This document shows, piece by piece, positions 19,378 to 28,707 of a stretch of 64,000 nucleotides of DNA. Position numbers and translations under genes: made by a program. Position 1 is the first letter of the stretch. Every line of letters begins with the position of its first letter. A model generated the notes under the pieces. That model was not told the DNA's origin and did not search any database. It was given only the letters and a program-made list of their open reading frames with translations. The stretch comes from Aliigemmobacter aestuarii (GTDB lineage Bacteria > Pseudomonadota > Alphaproteobacteria > Rhodobacterales > Rhodobacteraceae): contig NZ_SSND01000003.1 of the NCBI RefSeq assembly GCF_004799285.1, forward strand, positions 372,001 to 436,000. The letters run 5' to 3'.

Positions 19378-20741
19378 TGGATGGCACCGTCCTTGTCGCG
19401 GATGACGATCGCACGATCCGCACCGTCCTGACCCAGGCGCTGACGCGGGCCGGATGCAAGGTGCACGCCACCGCCTCGCTTGTGACGCTGATGCGTTGGG
19501 TCGAAGAGGGCAAGGGCGACCTCGTGATATCGGATGTGGTCATGCCGGACGGCAATGGGCTCGAGGCGCTGCCAAAGATCACGCGGATCCGGCCGGGCCT
19601 GCCCGTCATCGTGATCTCGGCGCAGAACACGATCATGACGGCGATCCAGGCGGCCGAGGCCGAGGCCTTCGACTATCTGCCCAAGCCCTTCGACCTTCCC
19701 GACCTGATGAAGCGCTCCGCGAAGGCGCTGGAAATCAAGCGCCGTGCGCCCAAGGCGGGACCGGCCCCGCGCGAGGCGGGCGACGACTTGCCGCTGGTTG
19801 GCCGGACGCCTGCGATGCAGACGCTTTACCGGCTGGTGGCCAAGGTGATGAACACCGAACTCTCGGTTCTGGTCACCGGCGAATCGGGCACCGGCAAATC
19901 GCTGATCGCGCGGGCGATCCACGATTTTTCCGACCGCCGCAACATGCCCTTCGTGGTCGCCCAGGCAAGCGACCTTCAGGGGCTCGACGGCCCGGCGAAC
20001 TTGCTGGCTCGGGCACGCGGCGGCAGTCTCGTCTTTGACGAGGTGGCCGATTACGACGACGAAACCCAGGGCCGGATCGTGCGGATGCTGGACATGCCGG
20101 GCGACAACGCGCCGCGCTTCATGGCAACGAGCCAGATCGACCTGGCGCGGCTGATGGAAAACGGGGGCTTCCGGCAGGATCTGTTCTATCGCCTGGGGGG
20201 CGTCACGCTGCATGTGCCCGCGTTGCGCGAAAGGGTCGATGACATCCCGCTTCTGGCCGATCATTTCCTGGCGCGCGGCGAACGCGATCTTGGCACGATC
20301 CGCCGCCTGTCGTCCGAGGCGCGCGAGCTTGTCCGCGCCTATCCCTGGCCCGGCAACGTCCGGCAACTGGAAAACACCCTGCGGCGGCTGATGGTCACCT
20401 CGTCGGAACCCGAAATCACCCGGTCCGAGATCGAAGGCGCGCTTGGCCACATGCCCGATGTGGAACCGCTGAAGGGGGCGGGCGAGGGGGATCGCCTGTC
20501 GTCCTCGGTCGCCCGGCACCTGAAACGCTACTTTGACCTGCATGGCGGCCAGCTGCCCCCGCCCGGCGTCTATCAGCGCATCCTGAAGGAAATCGAGGTG
20601 CCGCTGATCGAGATCGCGCTGGATGCAACAGCCGGAAATCAGGCCCGTTGCGCCGATCTTCTGGGCATCAACCGCAATACCCTGCGCAAGAAGATCACGG
20701 ACCTCGATATTCGCGTGACTCGCCGCCGCAAACTGATGTAA
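19377..20741 (+). CDS. ntrC: Response regulator NtrC lacking the GAFTGA loop
   Basis: A 454-residue regulator with three domains: receiver (phospho-acceptor Asp53 in [10 protein letters not shown]), AAA+ ATPase (Walker A GESGTGKS near 167, Walker [11 protein letters not shown] near 219) and a C-terminal Fis-type helix-turn-helix ([20 protein letters not shown]). The family GAFTGA loop that contacts sigma-54 is absent: between DLQGLDGP and LVFDEVAD there are too few residues and no such motif. This matches R. capsulatus NtrC, known to activate sigma-70 promoters. The ATG at 19377 shares its first base with the ntrB stop; a TTG one codon earlier is possible. AAGGAG lies upstream. Confidence 0.95.
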   Translation: MDGTVLVADDDRTIRTVLTQALTRAGCKVHATASLVTLMRWVEEGKGDLVISDVVMPDGNGLEALPKITRIRPGLPVIVISAQNTIMTAIQAAEAEAFDYLPKPFDLPDLMKRSAKALEIKRRAPKAGPAPREAGDDLPLVGRTPAMQTLYRLVAKVMNTELSVLVTGESGTGKSLIARAIHDFSDRRNMPFVVAQASDLQGLDGPANLLARARGGSLVFDEVADYDDETQGRIVRMLDMPGDNAPRFMATSQIDLARLMENGGFRQDLFYRLGGVTLHVPALRERVDDIPLLADHFLARGERDLGTIRRLSSEARELVRAYPWPGNVRQLENTLRRLMVTSSEPEITRSEIEGALGHMPDVEPLKGAGEGDRLSSSVARHLKRYFDLHGGQLPPPGVYQRILKEIEVPLIEIALDATAGNQARCADLLGINRNTLRKKITDLDIRVTRRRKLM

Positions 20742-20844
20742 ACCTGCAACATAGGGCGTGCTTCTGGTGTCGCATCGGACTCGCACGCACAAGATATGGC
20801 AGGGCGGCATCACTGGATGCGCCGGGGATTGAGAGGTGGGCCGC

Positions 20845-23139
20845 GTGCGGTCGGCTGTGCAGGGCAACATCTGGAACGGGCTGTCACGCCTGCGCCGCGC
20901 ACGTCGGGTGCAGACCCTGATGACGCTCGGCCTGGTGGTGCTGGGGCCGATCCTTGCGATGTCGACCTTCCTCGCGCTCGGGCCGTTCAACTTCGGCGCG
21001 GGATCGCCCGTCCTGCGGCTGATCCTGCTTGCAGACCTTGTCTATATCCTTGTCGTGGCCGCGCTGGTTCTGGCGAGGGTGGCGCGCACCATCGCCGACC
21101 GGCGGCGCATGTCGGCAGGCTCGCGCCTTCATCTGCGGCTGTCCGGCGTCTTCGCGCTGGTGGCGCTGACGCCGACGGTGCTGATCGCGATCTTTGCCGT
21201 CCTGACCGTCAACATCGGGCTGGAAGGGTGGTTTTCCGATCGGGTGCGGCAGGTGGTGGGCAATTCGCTGGCCGCGGCCCAGGCCTATGAGGCCGAACAC
21301 CGCGAGGACCTCACCGAAGACGCGCAGGCCTTTGCCGCCTATCTGAACGTGGCCAAGCAATCGACCTTTTTCCTGCAGGACGATCAGTTGCGCCCGGTCC
21401 TGACCCAGGGCCAGCAGCTGATTCAGCGCGGCCTGCGCGAGGCTTTCCTGATCGACGGCAGCGGCACGCTGCGGACGCGGGGCGACAAATCCTATCTGTT
21501 CGACTTCGAACAGCCCACCCCCGAGGAACTGGAACGCGCGCGGTCGGGCGAGGTGGTCATCATTCAGGATTGGGCCAACAACGAATTCCGCGCGCTGCTC
21601 TTTCTCGATGCCTATGCCGACCGGTATCTTTACATCTCTCGCGAGGTTGACGGGTCGATCCTGTCGCTTCTGGACGAAACCCGCGAGACGGTCAGGCTCT
21701 ATCACCAGCTTGAAGCAGAACGCGGGCGGCTTCTGTTCGAATTCGGGCTTCTCTACCTCGGTTTCGCGATCATCCTGATCCTGGCCGCGATCTGGCTGGG
21801 CCTGTGGTTCGCCGAACGCCTGTCGCGTCCGGTGGGGCGGCTTGCGGGCGCGGCACAGCGCGTCGGTGGCGGCGATCTGGACGTGCAGGTGAAGGAAGAA
21901 GAGGGCGACGATGAAATCGCCATGCTGGGCCGCATCTTCAACCAGATGACCCGCCAGCTGAAAGGCCAGCGCGATGCGCTGATGGACAGCCACCGGCAAT
22001 CCGAACGCCGCCGCCGCCTGTTCGATTCGGTGCTGACCTCGATCACGGCGGGGGTGATCGGCCTTGATGCCGAGGGCCGGGTGGATTTCGCCAACCGCGC
22101 CGCCGAACGGCTGCTGGATTTCCACGAGGGCAAGGACCTGGCGCTGGCGGTCGCGGTGCCCGAATTCGCGGCGCTCTTCGACCGGCTGCGTGAGGGTGGC
22201 GCCGCCACTGTCCAGGACGAGATTCGCCTGACCCGTCAGGGGCGGATGGAAAGCCTTCTGGTCCGGATGGGCGTCAGGCGGAACGATGCCGGGCGGCTTG
22301 AAGGATATGTGGTCGCCTTTGATGACGTGACCGACCTGGTCAGCGCGCAGCGGATGGCCGCCTGGGGCGACGTGGCGCGCCGCATCGCGCACGAGATCAA
22401 GAACCCCCTGACCCCGATCCAGCTTTCCGCCGAACGGATCAAGCGCAAGTTCCTGCCCGTTGTGGGCGACCAGGCTGCCGACCTTCAGCAATACGCCGAT
22501 GTGATCGTGCGCCAGACGAACGACCTGCGGCGGATCGTCGATGAATTCTCGCGTTTCGCGCGGATGCCCGAACCCGACCGGCGCGAGGCCGACATTGTGG
22601 CGATCCTCAGGGATGCGGTGGTCCTGCAGGATGCGGGCCTGCCCGGTATCCGGGTGGTCTCGGATCTGCCCGACCACCCGGTGATGATGGAAATCGACGC
22701 GACCATGATCGGTCAGGCGCTGACGAACCTGATCAAGAACGCAGGCGAAGCGATTGAAAGCCTTGTCGAAAAAGGCGCGCCCGAGGGCTTCGTGCCGGAA
22801 ATCCGCGTGACCGCCGGGGAAGCGGCGGATCTGTTCACGATCCGCATCGCCGACAACGGGATCGGCCTGCCGCCGGATCGCGCCCGACTGTTCGAGCCCT
22901 ATGTGACGACGCGGGAAAAGGGCACGGGCCTTGGCCTGCCAATTGTGAAAAAGATCATCGAGGAACACGGGGGCACGCTGACGCTGACCGACGCGCCCCT
23001 GTTCGAAGGCAATGCCCATGCGGGCGCGATGGCGGAAATCCGGCTGCCAAGGGCCCGGCAGGCCCCACGCGGCAAGGGATCGAAAACGGGACCGGCCCTG
23101 ACGCCGGGCGGAGGAAAAGATGAGCATTCTGATCGTTGA
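20845..23139 (+). CDS. ntrY: Membrane sensor histidine kinase NtrY
   Basis: A 764-residue membrane kinase paired with NtrX, linked in alphaproteobacteria to nitrogen and redox/respiratory control. Three hydrophobic helices occupy about residues 20-120, a periplasmic domain follows, and a fourth helix (LLYLGFAIILILAAIWLGLW) lies near 305-325. Then come a HAMP domain (RLSRPVGRLAGAAQRVGGGD), a PAS domain near 395-500 and the kinase core: phospho-His516 in [31 protein letters not shown] near 630 and KGTGLGLPIVKKI near 692. The GTG at 20845 is favoured because GAGAGG lies eight bases upstream; GTG 20836 is an alternative. It overlaps ntrX by 20 bases. Confidence 0.94.
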   Translation: MRSAVQGNIWNGLSRLRRARRVQTLMTLGLVVLGPILAMSTFLALGPFNFGAGSPVLRLILLADLVYILVVAALVLARVARTIADRRRMSAGSRLHLRLSGVFALVALTPTVLIAIFAVLTVNIGLEGWFSDRVRQVVGNSLAAAQAYEAEHREDLTEDAQAFAAYLNVAKQSTFFLQDDQLRPVLTQGQQLIQRGLREAFLIDGSGTLRTRGDKSYLFDFEQPTPEELERARSGEVVIIQDWANNEFRALLFLDAYADRYLYISREVDGSILSLLDETRETVRLYHQLEAERGRLLFEFGLLYLGFAIILILAAIWLGLWFAERLSRPVGRLAGAAQRVGGGDLDVQVKEEEGDDEIAMLGRIFNQMTRQLKGQRDALMDSHRQSERRRRLFDSVLTSITAGVIGLDAEGRVDFANRAAERLLDFHEGKDLALAVAVPEFAALFDRLREGGAATVQDEIRLTRQGRMESLLVRMGVRRNDAGRLEGYVVAFDDVTDLVSAQRMAAWGDVARRIAHEIKNPLTPIQLSAERIKRKFLPVVGDQAADLQQYADVIVRQTNDLRRIVDEFSRFARMPEPDRREADIVAILRDAVVLQDAGLPGIRVVSDLPDHPVMMEIDATMIGQALTNLIKNAGEAIESLVEKGAPEGFVPEIRVTAGEAADLFTIRIADNGIGLPPDRARLFEPYVTTREKGTGLGLPIVKKIIEEHGGTLTLTDAPLFEGNAHAGAMAEIRLPRARQAPRGKGSKTGPALTPGGGKDEHSDR

Positions 23140-24529
23140 CGATGAACGGGACATACGCGAACTGATCGGCGACATCCTGCGAGACGAAGGGTTCACCGTG
23201 CGGCTGGCGGCCAATGCCGACGAATGCATGGCCGAGATCAACGCCGAGGCGCCGCAACTGATGATCCTCGACATCTGGCTGAAGGACAGCCGGATGGACG
23301 GGATCGACATCCTCAAGACCGTGAAGCGCGACAATCCGGATGTGCCGGTGGTCATCATCTCGGGCCATGGCAACATCGAAATCGCGGTCGCCGCGATCAA
23401 GCAGGGCGCCTATGACTTCATCGAAAAACCGTTCAACATCGACCAGCTGATGGTCGTCGTCGGGCGGGCGATGGAAACCTCGCGGCTGCGGCGCGAGAAC
23501 AGCGAACTGCGCCGCCGCGAAGGCCCGGCTTCGGAAATGCTGGGCAGTTCGGCCGCCTTCAGGGGGCTGAAGACACAGCTTGAAAAGGTGACGAAGTCGA
23601 ACGCCCGCGTGATGCTGACCGGCCCTGCCGGATCGGGCAAGGAACTGGCGGCGCGCTTCATCCACGCCCATTCGCCCCGCGCCGCAAGCCCGTTCGTCAC
23701 CGTCTCGTCCGCGACGATCGAACCCGACCGGATGGAAGAGGTCCTGTTCGGGCGCGAGACGCCGGAAAGGGGGGTGGAATCGGGCCTTCTGGAACAGGCA
23801 CATGGCGGGATCGTCTATTTCGACGAAGTGGCGGACATGCCGCTTGGCACGCAGTCCAAGATCCTGCGCGTGCTGACCGAACAGCAGTTCACCCGCGCGG
23901 GCGGCACCGACAAGGTGCGCGTGGACCTGCGGGTGATTTCCTCCACCACGCGCGACCTGCGGCAGGAAATCCAGGGTGGCCGGTTCCGCCAGGAACTGTA
24001 TGACCGGCTGAACGTGGTGCCGATCCAGGTGCCCTCGCTTGAAGACCGGCGCGAGGATATCCCGGAACTGACCCGGCATTTCATCGACCTGTTCCACCGC
24101 AGCCAGGGCCTGCCGCTGCGCCCGTTGTCCGAAGATGCCGAGGCCCTGTTGCAGACGATGCAATGGCCCGGCAACATCCGCCAGTTGCGTAACGTGATCG
24201 AACGCGCGCTGATCCTTGGCGATGGCGCGGGGCCGATCGAGGCGACCGAACTCGACAGCCCGGCCAGCACCGGAATTGGCGAGGGCCGGATGACCCTGGG
24301 CGGGATGGTGGCGACGCTGCCCCTGCGCGAAGCACGCGAGATGTTCGAGAAGGAATACCTGCTGACCCAGATCAACCGGTTCGGCGGCAATATCAGCCGG
24401 ACGGCGAATTTCGTGGGGATGGAACGGAGCGCCCTGCACCGCAAGCTGAAATCGCTGGGGGTGGTCACGACCTCGAAGGGCGGCGGCCGGATGGCGCAGC
24501 TTGAGGAAGACGAAGACACCGAGGACTAA
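23120..24529 (+). CDS. ntrX: Response regulator NtrX lacking the GAFTGA loop
   Basis: A 469-residue partner of NtrY. The receiver domain has Asp51 in LMILDIWLKD. The AAA+ domain starts near 140 with a modified Walker A (TGPAGSGKE near 173-181) and Walker B (GIVYFDEVADMP near 228). The C-terminal helix-turn-helix is NISRTANFVGMERSALHRKL. At the place of GAFTGA the sequence runs LFGRETPERGVESGLLEQAH, so the sigma-54 contact loop is missing, as reported for some other alphaproteobacterial NtrX proteins. The ATG at 23120 follows GGAGGAAAAG and lies within the 3' end of ntrY. Confidence 0.94.
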   Translation: MSILIVDDERDIRELIGDILRDEGFTVRLAANADECMAEINAEAPQLMILDIWLKDSRMDGIDILKTVKRDNPDVPVVIISGHGNIEIAVAAIKQGAYDFIEKPFNIDQLMVVVGRAMETSRLRRENSELRRREGPASEMLGSSAAFRGLKTQLEKVTKSNARVMLTGPAGSGKELAARFIHAHSPRAASPFVTVSSATIEPDRMEEVLFGRETPERGVESGLLEQAHGGIVYFDEVADMPLGTQSKILRVLTEQQFTRAGGTDKVRVDLRVISSTTRDLRQEIQGGRFRQELYDRLNVVPIQVPSLEDRREDIPELTRHFIDLFHRSQGLPLRPLSEDAEALLQTMQWPGNIRQLRNVIERALILGDGAGPIEATELDSPASTGIGEGRMTLGGMVATLPLREAREMFEKEYLLTQINRFGGNISRTANFVGMERSALHRKLKSLGVVTTSKGGGRMAQLEEDEDTED

Positions 24530-24577
24530 GGGCAGGGGCCTGATCCGAGCCGGGTGGCCCTTGGCATGGACAGGCCG

Positions 24578-25192
24578 TCACGGGGCCGGATCGTATCCGA
24601 ACTGCGTGAAATCGCGGGAATAGGTTTCGGCCACGCGGATGCGGTCGACCTCGTCCCAGTCCACTTTCAGCCCGTCGGCGAATGGGGCGGCGTTTTCGTG
24701 GGGAACCTCGGCAGGTGGCGCCACGCCGAGGATTGCGGCGATGCGGCCCAGGATCGCAGGCATTCCTTCTTCAAAGCGCAGCACCTCGACCCCGGTGCCG
24801 CCGAACTGCCACTGCGGACGCAGGTGATTGTCGAGGTGGAAGGGTTCGTTGCGGGCCCGCTCAAGGCTCTGTTCCAGCCAGAACGAGAAATCCGGCCACT
24901 CCTTCCAGAACCCCTGACCCGCGATCGCGGCCCGCAGCCGGTATTCGCTTTCGATCCGCCGGAAGGGATCGCGCACGGTCATCACCACATGGTCGAAATA
25001 CCCGTCGCCGAACAACTGCCGGATATCCGAAAGCCGCAGGTGCTGGGGTGTGCAGCGCAGCGCGGGCGGCTGGCCGATATGGCGAAAGCGGAGGGGCGCG
25101 ATTCCCGCCATCCAGCGTTCCACACTGGCGCCGCCGGTCCGTGGCACATGGACGTAGAGAAGCCGCTTTCCGGCGTGTTCGATGAAGGGCAT
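24578..25192 (-). CDS. Sulfotransferase-like protein
   Basis: A 204-residue cytoplasmic protein with the two PAPS-binding signatures of sulfotransferases: an N-terminal 5'-phosphosulfate-binding loop YVHVPRTGGASVERW at about residues 13-27 and a 3'-phosphate-binding motif VVMTVRDPFRRIESEYRLR near 68-86. It resembles the sulfotransferase family 2 proteins that sulfate glycans or lipids, but the acceptor is unknown. The ATG has AAGGA seven bases upstream. It lies on the opposite strand between ntrX and trkA, genes usually adjacent in this order, so it appears to be an insertion into a conserved block. Confidence 0.82.
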   Translation of the reverse strand: MPFIEHAGKRLLYVHVPRTGGASVERWMAGIAPLRFRHIGQPPALRCTPQHLRLSDIRQLFGDGYFDHVVMTVRDPFRRIESEYRLRAAIAGQGFWKEWPDFSFWLEQSLERARNEPFHLDNHLRPQWQFGGTGVEVLRFEEGMPAILGRIAAILGVAPPAEVPHENAAPFADGLKVDWDEVDRIRVAETYSRDFTQFGYDPAP

Positions 25193-25358
25193 TGCAGCGT
25201 TCCTTGTCTGCCGGGCAGACTAGCCGCAGGGCTTGCCAAGGTCATCCGCAAATCGCGCCCGGCAGCGCCTCTTGGCGGATGGGTGCGAAGGCCCGCCGCC
25301 ATTGACCCTTGCCCGTCCGCCGTGGCATGGGTTGGCAGTAACGGATCCGGAGCGGCCG

Positions 25359-26735
25359 ATGAAGGTGATCATCTGTGGCGCGGGACAGGTCGGCTGGCAG
25401 ATCGCCCGCCACCTGTCGGGCGAAAAGAACGATGTAACCGTCGTTGACATGAACCCCGATCTGGTGCGGCGGGCGTCGGACACGCTGGACGTGCGGGGCG
25501 TTTCGGGCTTTGCCAGCTATCCCGACGTGCTGGACCGGGCGGGCGCGCGCGATGCCGACATGATCATCGCCGCCACCCATTCGGACGAGGTGAACATGGT
25601 CACCTGTCAGGTGGCCCATTCCGTCTTCTCCGTGCCGCGCAAGATCGCCCGTCTTCGGGCGCAAAGCTATCTGGATGCGATCTACGCCGATCTTTACCGG
25701 CGCGATCATCTACCGATCGACGTGGTCATCAGCCCCGAACGCGAAGTGGCCGAGGCCGCGCTGCAGCGTCTGGCGGCACCCGCGACCTTCGACACGGAAA
25801 GCTTCATGGGCGGAAGGGCGCAGCTTCTGGGGATCGCGCTGGACGAACACTGCCCGGTGCTGAACACGGGGCTGCGGCAACTGAACGATCTGTTCATGAC
25901 GCTGCGCGCCATCGTCGTCGGTGTGCGCCGCGAGGGCCGCCTGTTCGCGCCGGAGCCCGACGACCAGCTTTACGACGGCGACCAGATCTATGTCTTCACC
26001 CATTCCGAGGACGTGAACCGCACGCTGGAAATCTTCGGAAAGGCCACGAAAAAGCAGGAACGCATCGTCATCATCGGCGGCGGGAACGTGGGGCTTGGCG
26101 TGGCCAAGGCGCTGGAATCGCGCACCGACCGGGTCCGCGCCAAGATCATCGAACGCAGCCGCGCACGTGCCGAATTCGCGGCGGATTCGCTGACGCGGAC
26201 GATCGTGCTGCATGGCGACGGGATGGACATGGACATCCTTCAGGAAGCCTCCATCGACCGGGCAGATGCCGTTCTGGCGGTGACGGATGACGACAAGACG
26301 AACATGCTGGCCGCGGTTCGTGCGAAGGCCGCGGGCTGCCCGATGTCCATCGCGCTGGTCAACGACCCGACGCTGGTGCCGCTGATGGGGCATCTGGACA
26401 TCGACGCCTACATCAACCCCCGCGCAACGACCGTGTCGTCGATCCTGCGCCACATCCGCCACGGGCGGGTCCGGGCGATCTATTCCATCGGCGACGCCGA
26501 GGCCGAGGTGATCGAGGCACAGGTTCTGGGCACGTCCTCGCTGGCCGGGCGCATGATCCGCGATGTGGAGTTCCCCGAAGGCGTGCTGGTCGGCGCCGTT
26601 ATGAAGGGCGACAAGGTGATGAAACCCATGGGCGACCTGCGGCTGGAAGAGGGCGACGTGATCGCGCTGTTCTCGATGGCCAAGGACGTGCCCGAAGTCG
26701 AGCGCCTGCTGCAGGTGCAGATCGACTTCTTCTAG
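25359..26735 (+). CDS. trkA: Trk potassium uptake regulatory NAD-binding protein
   Basis: Peripheral regulator of the TrkH K+ channel. The 458 residues equal the usual TrkA length and hold two RCK repeats, each a Rossmann NAD domain (CGAGQVGWQIARHLSG at the N-terminus, GGGNVGLGVAKALES near 236) followed by a TrkA_C domain (ending near 222 and 455). The ATG is chosen at 25359-25361 with GGAG upstream; the in-frame extension to 25233 overlaps the divergent sulfotransferase promoter and lacks homology. trkH begins three bases after its stop. Confidence 0.95.
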   Translation: MKVIICGAGQVGWQIARHLSGEKNDVTVVDMNPDLVRRASDTLDVRGVSGFASYPDVLDRAGARDADMIIAATHSDEVNMVTCQVAHSVFSVPRKIARLRAQSYLDAIYADLYRRDHLPIDVVISPEREVAEAALQRLAAPATFDTESFMGGRAQLLGIALDEHCPVLNTGLRQLNDLFMTLRAIVVGVRREGRLFAPEPDDQLYDGDQIYVFTHSEDVNRTLEIFGKATKKQERIVIIGGGNVGLGVAKALESRTDRVRAKIIERSRARAEFAADSLTRTIVLHGDGMDMDILQEASIDRADAVLAVTDDDKTNMLAAVRAKAAGCPMSIALVNDPTLVPLMGHLDIDAYINPRATTVSSILRHIRHGRVRAIYSIGDAEAEVIEAQVLGTSSLAGRMIRDVEFPEGVLVGAVMKGDKVMKPMGDLRLEEGDVIALFSMAKDVPEVERLLQVQIDFF

Positions 26736-26738
26736 GCC

Positions 26739-28259
26739 ATGCTGCGCCATATCCTCGATCTTCCGGTTCTTGTCATCCTTCTGGGGATCTCGGCGCTGGC
26801 CATGTTCCTGCCCGCCGCGCATGCCGTGGTATTGCGCGACCACGACATCGGGCGGGCCTTCTTCTACTCGGGCACCATCCTTCTTGTGCTGTCGGGGATG
26901 ATCGGGCTTGCCACGGCAAACCACCAGCCGCGCAACGCCGCGCGGAGCCACCTGATGGCCCTGGCGATGGCCTATCTGGTTCTGCCGCTGGCCCTGGCGC
27001 TGCCCTTCGATCAGGCGATCCCCGACACATCCTATGTGAACGCCTGGTTCGAGATGCTGTCCTCTTTCACAACGACAGGGGCCAGCCTTTATGACCAGCC
27101 CGAACGCCTTGCCCCCTCGCTGCATCTCTGGCGGGCGCTGGTGGGCTGGCTTGGCGGGTTCTTCATCCTGGTGATGGCGATGGCGGTGCTGGCGCCTCTG
27201 AACCTCGGGGGGCTCGAGGTCGTGACGGGCCGAACCCCTGGCCGGGGGGATCGGCAAAGCGGCATCGTGACCCGCGTGGCCGATCCGTCCGAGCGGCTGA
27301 CCCGCTTCACCGTGATCCTGCTGCCGGCCTATGCGGGGCTTACCGTGGCGCTGTGGGTCCTTCTGCTGATCTTGGGGGATGACGGGATGGGCGCGCTGTG
27401 CCGGGCCATGGGCACGCTTTCGACATCCGGCATCAGCTGCGATGCGGGGCGGGCCGGGGGGCAGGCCGGCGTGGCGGGCGAGGCCGTCATGGCCGTCTTC
27501 TTCGTCTTCGCGCTGAGCCGCCGGACGCTGCCGGGCAGTTTCGTCACCGGGCGCCATGACCCATTGCTGCGCGATCCCGAACTTCGTCTGGCGGGCGTGA
27601 TCGTCGGCGTGGTCATGATCACCCTGTTCCTGCGGCACTGGCTGGCCGCGTTCCAGCTTGCCGACGGCACCGACCTTCCGGGCGTGGGCAGCGCGATCTG
27701 GGGATCGGCCTTCACGGCGCTGTCCTATCTGACGACAACGGGCTACGTGTCGCAGGAATGGTCGGATGTGCGGCTCTGGTCGGGCCTGCAGTCGCCGGGG
27801 CTTATCCTTCTGGGGCTGGCCATCGTGGGCGGCGGGGTGGCGACGACGGCGGGCGGGGTCAAGCTGTTCCGCGTCTATGCGCTGTTCCGGCATGGCGAAC
27901 GCGAGCTTGAAAAGCTGATCCATCCCAACTCGGTCGGGGGGGCGGGGCAATCGGCCCGCCGCCTGCGGCGCGAGGGCGCCTATCTGGCCTGGATCTTCTT
28001 CATGCTGTTTGCCATGTCGATCGCCGTCGGCGTGGGCGCGCTGGCGCTTGCCGGGATCGACTTTGAAAACGGCCTGATCCTCACGCTGGCGGCCCTGACC
28101 ACCACCGGGCAACTGGCACAAACGGCGGGGGCATCGCCGATCAGCTATGCCGGACTTTCGGACGCGGCCAAGCTGATCCTGGCGGGTGCGATGGTGCTTG
28201 GCCGGGTCGAGATGCTGGCGCTTCTGGCGCTTGTCGTGCCGAGCGGTTGGCGGAACTAG
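26739..28259 (+). CDS. trkH: Trk-type potassium channel subunit
   Basis: Inner-membrane K+ translocating subunit of 506 residues with four M1-P-M2 repeats. The pore-loop filters are visible: SSFTTTGAS near residue 108, LSTSGIS near 228, LTTTGYV near 330 and LTTTGQ near 446. The SSFTTTGAS and TTTGYV loops keep the selectivity glycine. Terminal positively charged segment HGERELEKLIHPNSV near 387 is typical of TrkH. It starts three bases downstream of trkA, so the two form one operon; hfq follows after 140 bases with its own promoter region. Confidence 0.95.
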   Translation: MLRHILDLPVLVILLGISALAMFLPAAHAVVLRDHDIGRAFFYSGTILLVLSGMIGLATANHQPRNAARSHLMALAMAYLVLPLALALPFDQAIPDTSYVNAWFEMLSSFTTTGASLYDQPERLAPSLHLWRALVGWLGGFFILVMAMAVLAPLNLGGLEVVTGRTPGRGDRQSGIVTRVADPSERLTRFTVILLPAYAGLTVALWVLLLILGDDGMGALCRAMGTLSTSGISCDAGRAGGQAGVAGEAVMAVFFVFALSRRTLPGSFVTGRHDPLLRDPELRLAGVIVGVVMITLFLRHWLAAFQLADGTDLPGVGSAIWGSAFTALSYLTTTGYVSQEWSDVRLWSGLQSPGLILLGLAIVGGGVATTAGGVKLFRVYALFRHGERELEKLIHPNSVGGAGQSARRLRREGAYLAWIFFMLFAMSIAVGVGALALAGIDFENGLILTLAALTTTGQLAQTAGASPISYAGLSDAAKLILAGAMVLGRVEMLALLALVVPSGWRN

Positions 28260-28399
28260 TCCGGATGGGTCCGTAACGGCCTGATTTTTGGGCTGGAATC
28301 TGATCGATTCGCGCGACATACTCAGCCAGCGAGCCGGCAACGGGAAACAGGGACCAAGACGTCCGGATTCGGGACGCGCGATACAAAGGCAATAAAAAA

Positions 28400-28633
28400 A
28401 TGGCTGCCGACAAACAGAACTTGCAAGACGCATTTCTTAATCATGTCCGCAAGGCTAAGATTCCGGTAACGATTTTCCTGATCAACGGTGTGAAACTTCA
28501 GGGCGTGATCACCTGGTTTGACAATTTCTGCGTTCTTCTGCGCCGTGACGGTCAATCGCAGCTGGTCTACAAGCATGCGATTTCCACCATCATGCCGGGT
28601 GCGCCCATCAACCTTTACGAGGGCGAAGACTGA
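28400..28633 (+). CDS. hfq: RNA chaperone Hfq
   Basis: A 77-residue Sm-like protein that forms a hexameric ring and mediates small-RNA pairing with mRNA. Both Sm motifs are present: [20 protein letters not shown] (Sm1) and the Sm2 core [10 protein letters not shown]. The proximal-face uridine-binding residues around [18 protein letters not shown] and the YKH motif are intact. The short acidic C-terminus (LYEGED) is typical of alphaproteobacteria. The ATG is preceded by AAGG and an A run. The hflX gene follows closely, the common hfq-hflX order. A 140-bp region upstream (28260-28399) contains the presumed promoter. Confidence 0.97.
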   Translation: MAADKQNLQDAFLNHVRKAKIPVTIFLINGVKLQGVITWFDNFCVLLRRDGQSQLVYKHAISTIMPGAPINLYEGED

Positions 28634-28707
28634 ACCCGGACCTGCCCGACGAATGGGAGGATGATCCCGACGCGACCGGGATCGACGCCTATGAAACCGA
28701 AGGTGGC

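Noticed and set aside
20884-23400. 838-residue minus-strand frame opposite ntrY-ntrX
   Set aside because: Antisense shadow of ntrY; no motif, no ribosome site.
25710-28433. 907-residue minus-strand frame opposite trkA-trkH
   Set aside because: Antisense to trkA-trkH with no recognisable domain and very basic, repetitive composition.
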